From: Nonomuraea sp. NBC_00507 | Lineage (GTDB): Bacteria; Actinomycetota; Actinomycetes; Streptosporangiales; Streptosporangiaceae | Assembly (NCBI RefSeq): GCF_036013525.1 | Contig: NZ_CP107853.1 | Location: forward strand, 7,316,001 to 7,380,000 | Reading direction: 5' to 3' | DNA: 64,000 bases | Part shown: positions 29,651-36,952 of the stretch, piece after piece | Position numbering within the stretch: the first letter of the stretch is position 1 | How the letters are laid out: each line of letters starts with the position of its first letter | The notes under the pieces: model-generated | What the model saw: only the letters and a program-made list of their open reading frames with translations | Told to the model about the DNA's origin: nothing | The model's database searches: none | Made by a program: the position numbers and the translations under genes

Positions 29651-29920
29651 GTGGCCCGCCTCGCGTACACCGCCCAGGTCCTCACCGAGGCCAACCGCCT
29701 ATACTCGGCCTTGCTCCTCATGCGCGCCACCGTAACCCCGACGACGCTGGGCGGCGCCAGCCTCCCGCCGGCCGGACATACTGATCAGCCCCTACGTGAT
29801 CCATCGCGACCCGCGCTTCTTCGACGACCGCTTCGACCCCGGCCGCTGGGAGCCCGGCCCGCGCCCACCGCATCCCGCGCAAGGCGTTTCTGCCGTTCGG
29901 CGCGGGCCGCGAAAGCGACA
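29651..29920 (+). pseudogene. Cytochrome P450 fragment with two frameshifts
   Basis: Three consecutive frames together spell the C-terminal half of a P450: LAYTAQVLTEANRLYSALLL (K-helix ExxR as EANR) and MRATVTPTTLGGASLP, then ILISPYVIHRDPRFFDDRFD and PGRWEPG, then KAFLPFGAGRE before the haem loop. The cysteine ligand and everything after it are gone. The breaks are near 29778 and 29870. The rest of 29545-30045 has no other gene. Confidence 0.7.
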
Positions 29921-30045
29921 GGTCGGCACCGGAAATCTTGAGCGCCTCGCAGCGCGCACGGGCGGGCGAGCCGTGGGCCCCGACGACGCCGCCAGGGCAT
30001 CGGGCCCGGCGACCCGTGGCAGGTCGCCGGGCCGGTAACCGGTGG

Positions 30046-31623
30046 TCAGCTCGGGATTGCGCTGCCCTCGCAACCTTTGCCGATCTGGCCCGTCTCGAAG
30101 TACCGCACCACGTCGGCGGCGCACTTGGGCACCCGGGTGGTCGACACGTGCACGTCGTCGGCGACCGTGTAGACGGTGCCGCCGATGGCGCGCCGTGTCT
30201 GCAGCGTCCAGTCGTAGACGGACATGAACTCGTGCAGGTGCCCCGCCAGCACCAGTGACCCGCTGCTCCGCTTCAACGTGGCCTGCTGCACCGGCAGCGG
30301 CCAGCCGGGACACATGACAGGCGGTCCCCAGGACCGGCCGGTCGCCGGATGGCGCTTCACGAGCTGCTGGTAGTCACGCCAGGCGGTGTCGAAACCGGCC
30401 CGGCTGCTGTCCTCGTTGCACGCGACGGCCAGGTTCATGGTCCTGTTCAGTGTTTCGGGCGCGCCGGGCACGGGCGTCCCCATCATCGGTGCGCCGAGCA
30501 GCTCCTTGACGGTGGGCGGGGCGGTGGTGCCCGTCGCGGTCCGCAGTTCGGCCAGCGCCTTGCCCGCGCGCACCCACTCGGTCGAGTTGCGCCTGGCGAG
30601 GTCGGCGACGGCCGAGCCGTCGATGGGCCGCTGCAGGTCGGTGTAGGTCTTGGGGCTCTTGTCGTACGCGCGGACCAGCTTCGCCACCTCCTCGCGCACC
30701 TTCCGTGCGGTGGCACCGAGACCGTAGGTCCCGTCGCGGCGGGCCAGCCAGGCGGCCATGCGCCCGAAGTTGCGCTCGGCCGCCTCCGCGCTGTCCTTGG
30801 CGTGCTCGTCAATACGGGTCCACGGCGGCGCCACGCTGTCCAGGAAGGCCCGTCCGGTGTGCCCGGGGAACAGGCTGCGGTACACCATGCCCAGATAGGT
30901 GCCCCAGGAGAAGCCGAGCAGGTTGAGTTTGCTCTCACCCAGCGCGGTCCGTACCAGGTCCAGGTCCTTGGCCACGTTCTCGGTGGTGAGCTGTCCGAGG
31001 AAGGCGGGGTCAGAGCGTCCGCACTTCTGGTTGGCGGCGACCTGGGCGTCGTATATCTTCCTGGCCGCCTCCTTGGTCAGCGTGCCGGGCTCCTGCGGGC
31101 CGTTTGGCGAGAAGGTGCAGGCGACCTTGGTGCTGTTCCCGACCCCGCGCGGGTCGAAGCCGATGATGTCGTATCGCTTGTTGAGCCCCGCCATCTCCTC
31201 GTTCCTGAGCGCGGCCCGAAGGACCGGGTCCAGGTATCCGCTGTTGCCCGGCCCGCCCGGCAGGACGGCAACGGCGCCGAGCCGGTGGGCCTCGTCCGTG
31301 GCGGCCAGCCGGGTCACCGCGATGTCGATCTTCCGCCCCCTGGGGTCACGATGGTTCAGCGGGACGCTGACCGTGCCGCACTCCAGGCGCTTCATCAAGG
31401 AGTGGAACGCCGCAACCTTGTCCTCCGCCACTCCCATGCTCCGGATCACCTCATCGGAGTAGGCCGGGCAGGATTTCCACTGCACGGACGACACGCCGGA
31501 GCTCGAGCTGGGGGTCGCGGTGGCGCTCGCCCTCGCGACGACGGTAGCGGTGGCGCCCGCCGCGGAAGGATGCGCCGCCAACCCCGCCAGCGCCAGTGCC
31601 GTCAGTGAAGTTCGGTACGTCAT
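30046..31623 (-). CDS. Secreted alpha/beta-hydrolase peptidase (S33, TAP-like)
   Basis: 525 residues with a Sec-type signal (MTYRTSLTALALAGLAAHPSAAGA). The hydrolase domain has oxyanion PGGPGNSG (122-129) and nucleophile Ser239 in LLGFSWGTYLG. The C-terminal TAP-like region is degenerate. Where homologues have a catalytic Asp before the DPxTP turn, this one reads LAGHLHEFMSVYD (Glu465), and the His candidate is His492 in ADDVHVS. It belongs with secreted tripeptidyl aminopeptidases and proteinases of actinomycetes. ATG 31623 was preferred because it starts the signal peptide; the upstream in-frame 64 codons are not protein-like. Confidence 0.88.
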   Translation of the reverse strand: MTYRTSLTALALAGLAAHPSAAGATATVVARASATATPSSSSGVSSVQWKSCPAYSDEVIRSMGVAEDKVAAFHSLMKRLECGTVSVPLNHRDPRGRKIDIAVTRLAATDEAHRLGAVAVLPGGPGNSGYLDPVLRAALRNEEMAGLNKRYDIIGFDPRGVGNSTKVACTFSPNGPQEPGTLTKEAARKIYDAQVAANQKCGRSDPAFLGQLTTENVAKDLDLVRTALGESKLNLLGFSWGTYLGMVYRSLFPGHTGRAFLDSVAPPWTRIDEHAKDSAEAAERNFGRMAAWLARRDGTYGLGATARKVREEVAKLVRAYDKSPKTYTDLQRPIDGSAVADLARRNSTEWVRAGKALAELRTATGTTAPPTVKELLGAPMMGTPVPGAPETLNRTMNLAVACNEDSSRAGFDTAWRDYQQLVKRHPATGRSWGPPVMCPGWPLPVQQATLKRSSGSLVLAGHLHEFMSVYDWTLQTRRAIGGTVYTVADDVHVSTTRVPKCAADVVRYFETGQIGKGCEGSAIPS

Positions 31624-31799
31624 GCGGATCAGTAGTAGAGCGGCGGTTGTTTCCTTACCGTTTCTATGAGGATGGTCGCCCGCCCTACGCAGACTCTCAA
31701 GATCCACGCCAAACTGTCGGGATCGATGGGTCCAGACAGCGGCTGATGGGCAACCACCATGTCTGGCGTCGATGGACATGACAGCGGGACTTGCGGCCG

Positions 31800-31865
31800 A
31801 CCTGGGCACTGTCATTCAGGTCAGCGTCTAATCAGGGCCACCGAACGACATTCAAAGTGACAGTG
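31800..31865. repeat. End-like repeat unit B (variant)
   Basis: ACCTGGGCACTGTCATTC begins at 31800, and an inverted copy CATTCAAAGTGACAGTG ends at 31865. The arms CACTGTCA-TT / AA-TGACAGTG match the left end of units A and C. The surrounding gap 31624-31981 has no gene. Confidence 0.5.
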
Positions 31866-31981
31866 CGATCCGAGTGTGGTTCTAGCCACTGCCCTGCGCG
31901 GTCGAAAGCACTGCACCACCTCGCCCTCCGGCTCCTCTCGGATTCGTGGCGGTGGGCCGCCCGAGAGTTTCAGGTGGGTCG

Positions 31982-32484
31982 TCACGTGATGCGGCGCCAG
32001 TAGGCGAGCTGGTGGCTCGTGCTTTTGACCACACGCGGCGGGGACTCAGGTTGCGGCCAGATCTGCAGCAGGTAGCGGTCCACGACGGCTTCTTCTCGGG
32101 CCAACATATTCACCTTGTTGCCCTCGTCCATGTTCACGCCGTGATAGCGCAGCCGATACCACCCCGGTCCTGAGGACAACTTGGGTAGCAGGTGATCTCC
32201 TTCGCCTGACCATTCGGCTATGCGGAGCCATTCCGACTGGGCCCGGTAGCTGATCTCCACGATGTCCTCGTATCCGTCGGTGTCCGCTCCCGGTCCTCGT
32301 CAGACACGACTACCGAGAAGCCGACCGGACCGCTGGCCAGGCCCGTGGTCAGGAGTGCTTTGCCCTCCTCCGCTGACACCCGGATTATCCCCACGGGATG
32401 CTCAGGATGGTCAGCAGGACGGTCCTCCAGGGCCGGAAATTCCTCGTATCCGTCGACGGAGCTGACATTTCCCATGGTGCCCAC
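31982..32484 (-). pseudogene. Decayed copy of the 50339-50905 gene
   Basis: Two overlapping minus-strand frames together match the intact protein at 50339-50905. DGYEEFPALEDRPADHPEHP and VGIIRVSAEEGKALL lie in 32484-32290, then EWLRIAEWSGEGDHLLPKLS and GPGWYRLRYHGVNMDEG to the end in 32260-31982. One base is missing near 32290 (GAGGACCGGG against GAGGACCCGGG), causing the frame change. The first ~25 codons are deleted, and the start is fused to the tail of the neighbouring gene (TMGNVSS). Confidence 0.75.
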
Positions 32485-32579
32485 ACCCCTCAGAGAGAGC
32501 GATATGGCGCACCTGCCCAGCGCAGCCGTGACCGCATTCCTGACCTCGATCGCTCATCCCCGCCAGGTCCGTCGTCACC
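32470..32579 (-). pseudogene. Decayed, internally deleted copy of the 50892-51278 gene
   Basis: GTG at 32579, with the same GGAGGCGGATCG leader as the intact gene, reads VTTDLAGMSDRGQECGHGCA and GQVRHIALSEG. This joins the first ~11 codons of the 50892-51278 gene to its centre, skipping about 55 codons. A second deletion fuses the very end of the gene to the next one. Three lesions in total make the cassette non-functional. Confidence 0.7.
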
Positions 32580-32695
32580 GATCCGCCTCCCGACTGTGCC
32601 TTGATTCGTAGCCGGCCCTTCTCCGGTGTCCGTTTGATGGCTGTCCGAGCATTGATCTTTCTGGGTGAGCGGAGGGCTCTGTCGGGCACTCCCGG

Positions 32696-33499
32696 TCAGA
32701 TGACGTTGACGGCGTCCAGGAGGCGGGCGGCGAGTGCGGCGTCGCCGGTGATCGTCACATCGCTGTCGCGCCAGGACGACCGCTGTGTGCCCCAGTCGGG
32801 AAAGGTCAGTGCGGGGGCGGTGACGTGCGCGGCGACCGGGCCGTCGGACGGGGTCAGGACGCCCGCCTCGTCGATCCACCACGTTCCGCCGCCGGGGCCG
32901 GTGAGGGTCAGGGCGACGCGGGCGTCGAGCCCGGGGACTGGCGCCTGCGCGACCTGGTTGCTCAGCACGGCGATCATCCAGGTGAGGACCGCCCGCATTC
33001 GATCGGCGTCGGTGGGCGGCACGGGCCGGCCGAGCGCCGGGGCGATGTCGTGGCGCAGGTGGGTGTGGTGGTCGAAGACGAGGGCTCCGCCGATCATCAG
33101 GCCTAGGGGGTAACGACCGAGTTCGGCGAGCGGTACACGCACTCGGGTGATGGGCGTGCGCCGCACGACCTCGAGGAGCGTGGTGGCTCGCCGGCCGGCG
33201 AGCTGGTACTCGGCCATGACCCGCGCCCGGCTCCAGTCGCGTCGCCGGGCGACCGGGTCTTCGTTGAACTGTTCGAGACTCGGGGCCAAGGCCGTGCGCA
33301 GCCCGCCGGGTGTGCAGAAGCCACGCGCTGTGGCGCCGATGTGGGCGACGACGTCGGCGATGCGCCATCCCGCCGCGGCACTGGGTGCCGTCCATTCGCC
33401 GTCGCTGAGGCTGGTCGTGAAGTCGAGCATCTCGGTGCGTTCCGCGCGGAGGGCGGCGACCATGTTCCGCAGGTCCGCTCCGGGAAGGCGCTCGGTCAT
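32696..33499 (-). CDS. Maleylpyruvate isomerase family mycothiol-dependent enzyme (DinB-like)
   Basis: 267 residues. The N-terminal four-helix DinB/MDMPI_N domain has the three metal-ligand histidine regions DVVAHIGATA and DHHTHLRHD. A C-terminal SCP2-like domain follows (VALTLTGPGGGTWWIDEAG). Such enzymes use mycothiol as cofactor in isomerisations or detoxification and are restricted to actinobacteria. ATG 33499. It lies downstream of and on the same strand as a TetR gene, 129 bases away; a shared transcript is possible. Confidence 0.88.
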   Translation of the reverse strand: MTERLPGADLRNMVAALRAERTEMLDFTTSLSDGEWTAPSAAAGWRIADVVAHIGATARGFCTPGGLRTALAPSLEQFNEDPVARRRDWSRARVMAEYQLAGRRATTLLEVVRRTPITRVRVPLAELGRYPLGLMIGGALVFDHHTHLRHDIAPALGRPVPPTDADRMRAVLTWMIAVLSNQVAQAPVPGLDARVALTLTGPGGGTWWIDEAGVLTPSDGPVAAHVTAPALTFPDWGTQRSSWRDSDVTITGDAALAARLLDAVNVI

Positions 33500-33628
33500 G
33501 TCGTCTTCCTCTCTTTGGTTTTCCGTGGTTCTCGGGTTTTCTGCGGGGTTTTCCGCGGTCGCCGAAGACAGCGGCGGGCCTGGTGTCGTTCTGGCTCGTC
33601 GCGCTGTGGAGGCCGGCGGGGCCGGGCT

Positions 33629-34219
33629 TCAGGCCGGGCGGCGGATGGCTCCCACGGCCGCGTCGTAGAGGTCGAACAGGTCGACCTGTCCGCCCAGGCG
33701 CGCCCACTCCTCGTTCGCTGCCTGGAGGCAGGTGATCGCCGCGGCCGCGATCGCGCGCGCCTGCAGGGCGCGGCGGTCGGAGTCGGGCAACCGCGGCTCG
33801 ATCAGCGGTGCGAGCAGATCCTGCCAGCGACCCTGCTTCTCGGCGTGTCCGGCGCGCAGGGCGTCGTTTCCGAACAGCAGCGTGATCATCTCGAGCCGGC
33901 GCTCGGCCGTCATGTCAATCTCTTCCAGCACCTGGAACGCCGCGCGCAGTGACGCCCAGACGTCCTCGTCGGCCGGGCGCTCGGCGAGCCGCGCGGCGAT
34001 CAGCTCGCCCTGTTCGGAGAGGCCGCCGAGCGCGAGGTCCTCCTTGTTGCGGAAGTAGTTGAACAGGGTCCGTCGGGAGACACCTGCGGCGGCGGCGACC
34101 TCGTCGAGCGTCGTGTCGTCGTACCCCTTGGCGGCGAACAGCTCGATAGCGGTCCGGGCGAGCAGGGAGCGGACCACGCTGCGGGTCTGCTCACGCAGAG
34201 ATGCCGGTTTCTGGGTCAT
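33629..34219 (-). CDS. TetR/AcrR family regulator
   Basis: 196 residues. The N-terminal helix-turn-helix (about 15-60) has TTLDEVAAAAGVSRRTLFNYFRNK. The C-terminal ligand domain is variable. ATG 34219. It is divergent from the truncated SDR gene at 34293, the classic repressor/target arrangement, with a palindrome between them at 34254-34274. Since the SDR is broken, the MDMPI gene downstream may be the remaining target. Confidence 0.93.
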   Translation of the reverse strand: MTQKPASLREQTRSVVRSLLARTAIELFAAKGYDDTTLDEVAAAAGVSRRTLFNYFRNKEDLALGGLSEQGELIAARLAERPADEDVWASLRAAFQVLEEIDMTAERRLEMITLLFGNDALRAGHAEKQGRWQDLLAPLIEPRLPDSDRRALQARAIAAAAITCLQAANEEWARLGGQVDLFDLYDAAVGAIRRPA

Positions 34220-34253
34220 GCACAGATGGTACGACACTTCATGAAATGAATCA

Positions 34254-34274
34254 ATTTGCACCCAGTGCACAAAT
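34254..34274. promoter_or_regulatory. Palindromic operator between TetR and SDR remnant
   Basis: TTTGCAC-CCA-GTGCACAAA forms an imperfect palindrome centred between the divergent starts (34219 and 34293). This is where a TetR dimer would repress both promoters. Seen directly; the binding protein is inferred. Confidence 0.55.
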
Positions 34275-34292
34275 GTGCGTAGGGTGTATGGC

Positions 34293-34829
34293 GTGACCAA
34301 GATTGATTACCGCCACCAGACCACGATCGTCACCGGGGCCCGCTCCGGTCTCGGCGCGGAGTTCGCCCGCCAGCTGGCCGGCCGCGGCTCGGATCTCGTG
34401 CTCGTCGCCCGCCGGGCGGACCGGCTGGAGAGCCTGGCCGGCGAACTCACCCGCGCCCACGGCGTCACGGTGACCGTCATCGCCCGCGACCTCGGCCTGC
34501 CCGACGCCGGCCGAACGCTGCGCGCCGACCTCGAATCCCGCGGCATCCACGCCACCGGGCTCGTCAACAATGCCGGCTTCGGCACCCACAACGCCCTCAC
34601 CGACGAGGATCCGGACCGACTGCAGAGCATGATCGCGCTCAACGTCAACGCCCTCGTCGACCTCAGTCGCGCCCATATCGAGCCACTGACCTCCGCCGGC
34701 ACCGGCGTCCTGATCAACATCGCGAGCCTGCTGGGCTTCCAGCCGATTCATGCGCCCGACCCGCCGCCACATCGCTCTGCACATGCGTTCCGGCAGCAAT
34801 CGCATCGAGTATCTGCCATTATCGTATGA
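34293..34829 (+). pseudogene. 3'-truncated short-chain dehydrogenase (SDR)
   Basis: GTG 34293 starts a normal SDR: VTGARSGLGAEFARQ cofactor loop, LVNNAGFGTH and the INIASLLGFQP strand. After about residue 150 (base 34743) similarity ends and the frame runs to 34829 through unrelated sequence. The YxxxK catalytic pair and substrate loop are therefore missing. It looks like a deletion junction. The lost stretch may also have held the start of a TetR gene (see the motif at 34838). Confidence 0.75.
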
Positions 34830-34851
34830 TCGTTTTACTTACGTTCGTAAG
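34825..34851. promoter_or_regulatory. Operator-like elements TATGATCGT and CTTACGTTCGTAAG
   Basis: CTTACG-TT-CGTAAG (34838-34851) is a perfect palindrome, preceded by TATGATCGT (34825). Both elements recur upstream of the SDR gene: TTACGTTCGTA at 35886-35896 and TATGATCGTA near 35948. Shared sites suggest one regulator for both promoters, but no regulator gene remains next to them. Confidence 0.5.
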
Positions 34852-34936
34852 ACAATGGAGAGGGTGGCGTCGGATGGCAAGTGGTCTCTTGGAGCGATCG
34901 GCTCGGCGCTACGGATGCGTTCCAATGACTGTGCAG

Positions 34937-35863
34937 TCAGACAGAGAGCATCATGACTGGGCGCGTTTGTCGTGTACAGCCGGTTCGTGCGCGGGAACGA
35001 GGGTTGGCATGCCTTGCAGCCGTGTCCGGCTGCTCGAAGGTGAGCGTCAGCTCGGCATCCGGTTGAATCTGCGGACGATGCGGTCGAAAGATTCGGGCCG
35101 GAACGACGCGGTGTAGCGCGCTGATGCTTGCGGCCGTCGAGCCGGCGGTGCGCCGCAGTTTCGGGTTCCGGTCGGTGGCCGCCGCGACGATCACCTTGGC
35201 CACGACGGCGGGATCGTCGCCGCCGCTGGTATTTTTCGCCAGCACCTCGTCGAAGGTGCGCCGTCCCGAAGCGTAGAGCGGCAGTGGGGTGTCGGCCTGC
35301 ACGCTGTGGGCCCCGAACGGCGTGTTGATCGGGCCGGGCTCGACGAGCAGGACCCTGACGCCGTGCTCGCGGACCTCGTGGTCCAGCGACCCGGAGTAGC
35401 CCTCGACCGCGTGCTTGGTTGAGACGTAGACGGCCATGAACGGGCTGGGGACGAACCCACTGAGGGAGGAAACGTTGATGATGCGTCCGCGCCGTTGAGC
35501 GCGCATGTGCGGCAGGACCGCCTTGGTCATCCGCATGACGCCGTAGACGTTGATGTCGAAGACGTCCTGCGTCTGGGTGACGGAGAACTCCTCGGCGGCG
35601 CCGGTGGCGCCGACGCCGGCGTTGTTGACCAGGACGTCGATGTGCCCGAACCGGTCGATCACCTGCTTGACCACTGAGGCGACCGATTCGTCGCTGGTCA
35701 CGTCGAGGTCGAGGTAGGTCACGCCGGTGGGTGCGGTGACTCGCGCGGTGTTGCGGCCGGTTCCGATCACCTGGAAACCCGCGTCGGCGAGTGCGATCGC
35801 GGCCGCTTTGCCGATGCCGGAGGAAGCGCCTGTTACGAGCGCGACCTGCCGAGTTGCTGTCAT
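34937..35863 (-). CDS. Short-chain dehydrogenase/reductase with frameshifted C-terminus
   Basis: 308 residues as read. The core is complete: VTGASSGIGKAAA cofactor loop, NNAG, catalytic INVSSLSGFV...YVSTKHAVEG (Tyr and Lys) and the PGPI loop. ATG 35863 has CAGGAG upstream. Near the end the frame HRVVPARIFRPHRPQI departs from the family. Removing one C from GCCCGAA restores VPAESFDRIVRRFNRMPS and a stop, the expected family ending. A 1-base insertion has therefore replaced the last ~15 residues with ~45 unrelated ones; activity may survive. Confidence 0.82.
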   Translation of the reverse strand: MTATRQVALVTGASSGIGKAAAIALADAGFQVIGTGRNTARVTAPTGVTYLDLDVTSDESVASVVKQVIDRFGHIDVLVNNAGVGATGAAEEFSVTQTQDVFDINVYGVMRMTKAVLPHMRAQRRGRIINVSSLSGFVPSPFMAVYVSTKHAVEGYSGSLDHEVREHGVRVLLVEPGPINTPFGAHSVQADTPLPLYASGRRTFDEVLAKNTSGGDDPAVVAKVIVAAATDRNPKLRRTAGSTAASISALHRVVPARIFRPHRPQIQPDAELTLTFEQPDTAARHANPRSRARTGCTRQTRPVMMLSV

Positions 35864-35885
35864 CACGGGCTCCTGAAGTTTTGAA

Positions 35886-35958
35886 TTACGTTCGTACGAC
35901 CATATGGTGCAGTGGCTTCGAGGGCAAGGCCTTCTGGAAATTAAATTATGATCGTACT
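35886..35958. promoter_or_regulatory. Promoter region of SDR gene with TTACGTTCGTA and TATGATCGTAC sites
   Basis: This AT-rich stretch upstream of ATG 35863 carries TTACGTTCGTA at 35886-35896 and TATGATCGTAC near 35948. Both are shared with the region at 34825-34851. They are probably binding sites for one TetR-type repressor. The rest of the 35864-36092 gap holds only the hairpin at 36013-36058. Confidence 0.45.
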
Positions 35959-36012
35959 CTGAATGGGGTGCGGGACGAGGACCACCAGCGGGCCCGGCGG
36001 GATGAAGGAGGA

Positions 36013-36058
36013 TGCGGCCCCCGGCCGGCTGCCGCGCGCAGCCGGCTGTGGGGCCGCA
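36013..36058 (-). terminator. Strong hairpin downstream of DeoR gene
   Basis: Outer arms TGCGGCCCC (36013-36021) and GGGGCCGCA (36050-36058), and inner arms CCGGCTGC (36025-36032) and GCAGCCGG (36038-36045), pair around a CGCGC loop. It begins 35 bases past the DeoR stop on the minus strand. It lacks a T-run, as is usual in high-GC actinomycetes, and probably ends the deoR transcript. Confidence 0.6.
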
Positions 36059-36092
36059 CCGGGCAAACCGGCCCGGTCGGGCGTGCGGGCCG

Positions 36093-36914
36093 CTACGGGG
36101 CGATCGGCTGACCCGCGGTCGGCTTCGGCTTGCTGATCTGCCCTTCGGCGTCGACCACGACCACCTCGACTCCCTCAGCCGAGAACGGGGCCAGCGCGTC
36201 TTCCGGGGCGCCGGCGTCGGTCACCAGCGTCCAGGGCCGGGGCAGCTGAACCCAGGCGTGGAACGGACGTCGCCCGAGCTTGGCCGCATGCGCCAGCACG
36301 TAGGTCTTGTGGGAACTGCGGGCCATGAGCTCCTTGAGCCGGGTCTGCTGGAGGTCGGCCTCGCAGATCCCGCGGTCGGCGGTGACTCCGTCAGCCCCGA
36401 GGAAGACGCGGTCGAACGACATCCGCTCCAGACAAGCCTCGGTGGTGGGGCCGACGAACCCCTGGCTGAGGTGGCGCAGCCTGCCGCCGAGGCACTCCAC
36501 ATGGAGGCCTTCGACGTCGTCGAGCTCCTTGAGCACCGTCAGGCTCGTGGTCGCGATCAGGAGCTGGGTGCTGGAGCGCAGCTCGTGAGCCAGCGCCGCG
36601 ACGGTCGAGCCGGCGTCGAGCAGCACGGACTCCCCGGCTCCGATCTGCTGGGCCGCCCATTTGGCGATTCCGCGTTTGGCCTCGAAGGCGTCACCGACGC
36701 GCTGGCGCAACGAGTCCTCGGGGTGGGCGACGACGGCCATCGCGCCGCCGTATGTGCGGGCCAGCAGCCCTTGCGCGGTCAGCCGGGCGAGGTCACGGCG
36801 GATGGTGGAGGGTGTCACGGCGAACGTCGAGGACAGCTCTTCGACACTGGCCAGACCGCTGGTCGTGGCCAGGCGCACGATCTCGGCGCGCCGACGGTCA
36901 GAGTTCCTGGGCAA
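36093..36914 (-). CDS. DeoR/GlpR family transcriptional regulator
   Basis: 273 residues. The N-terminal DeoR helix-turn-helix (about 5-58) has VEELSSTFAVTPSTIRRDLARL and TYGGAM. The C-terminal sugar-phosphate sensor domain (80-250) has the LLDAGSTV, IATTSLTVLKEL and FLGADGVTADRGI motifs of the family. The start is TTG 36914 with GAAGGAAGAG upstream. DeoR proteins are released from DNA by a phosphorylated sugar intermediate, which fits the adjacent kinase product. It is 38 bases behind the kinase-dehydrogenase stop, so it is probably the last gene of that operon. It likely controls both arms of the catabolic locus. Confidence 0.92.
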   Translation of the reverse strand: MPRNSDRRRAEIVRLATTSGLASVEELSSTFAVTPSTIRRDLARLTAQGLLARTYGGAMAVVAHPEDSLRQRVGDAFEAKRGIAKWAAQQIGAGESVLLDAGSTVAALAHELRSSTQLLIATTSLTVLKELDDVEGLHVECLGGRLRHLSQGFVGPTTEACLERMSFDRVFLGADGVTADRGICEADLQQTRLKELMARSSHKTYVLAHAAKLGRRPFHAWVQLPRPWTLVTDAGAPEDALAPFSAEGVEVVVVDAEGQISKPKPTAGQPIAP

Positions 36915-36952
36915 CGCTCTTCCTTCTCGGCTTGTCGTTCAACGTTCCGGGA

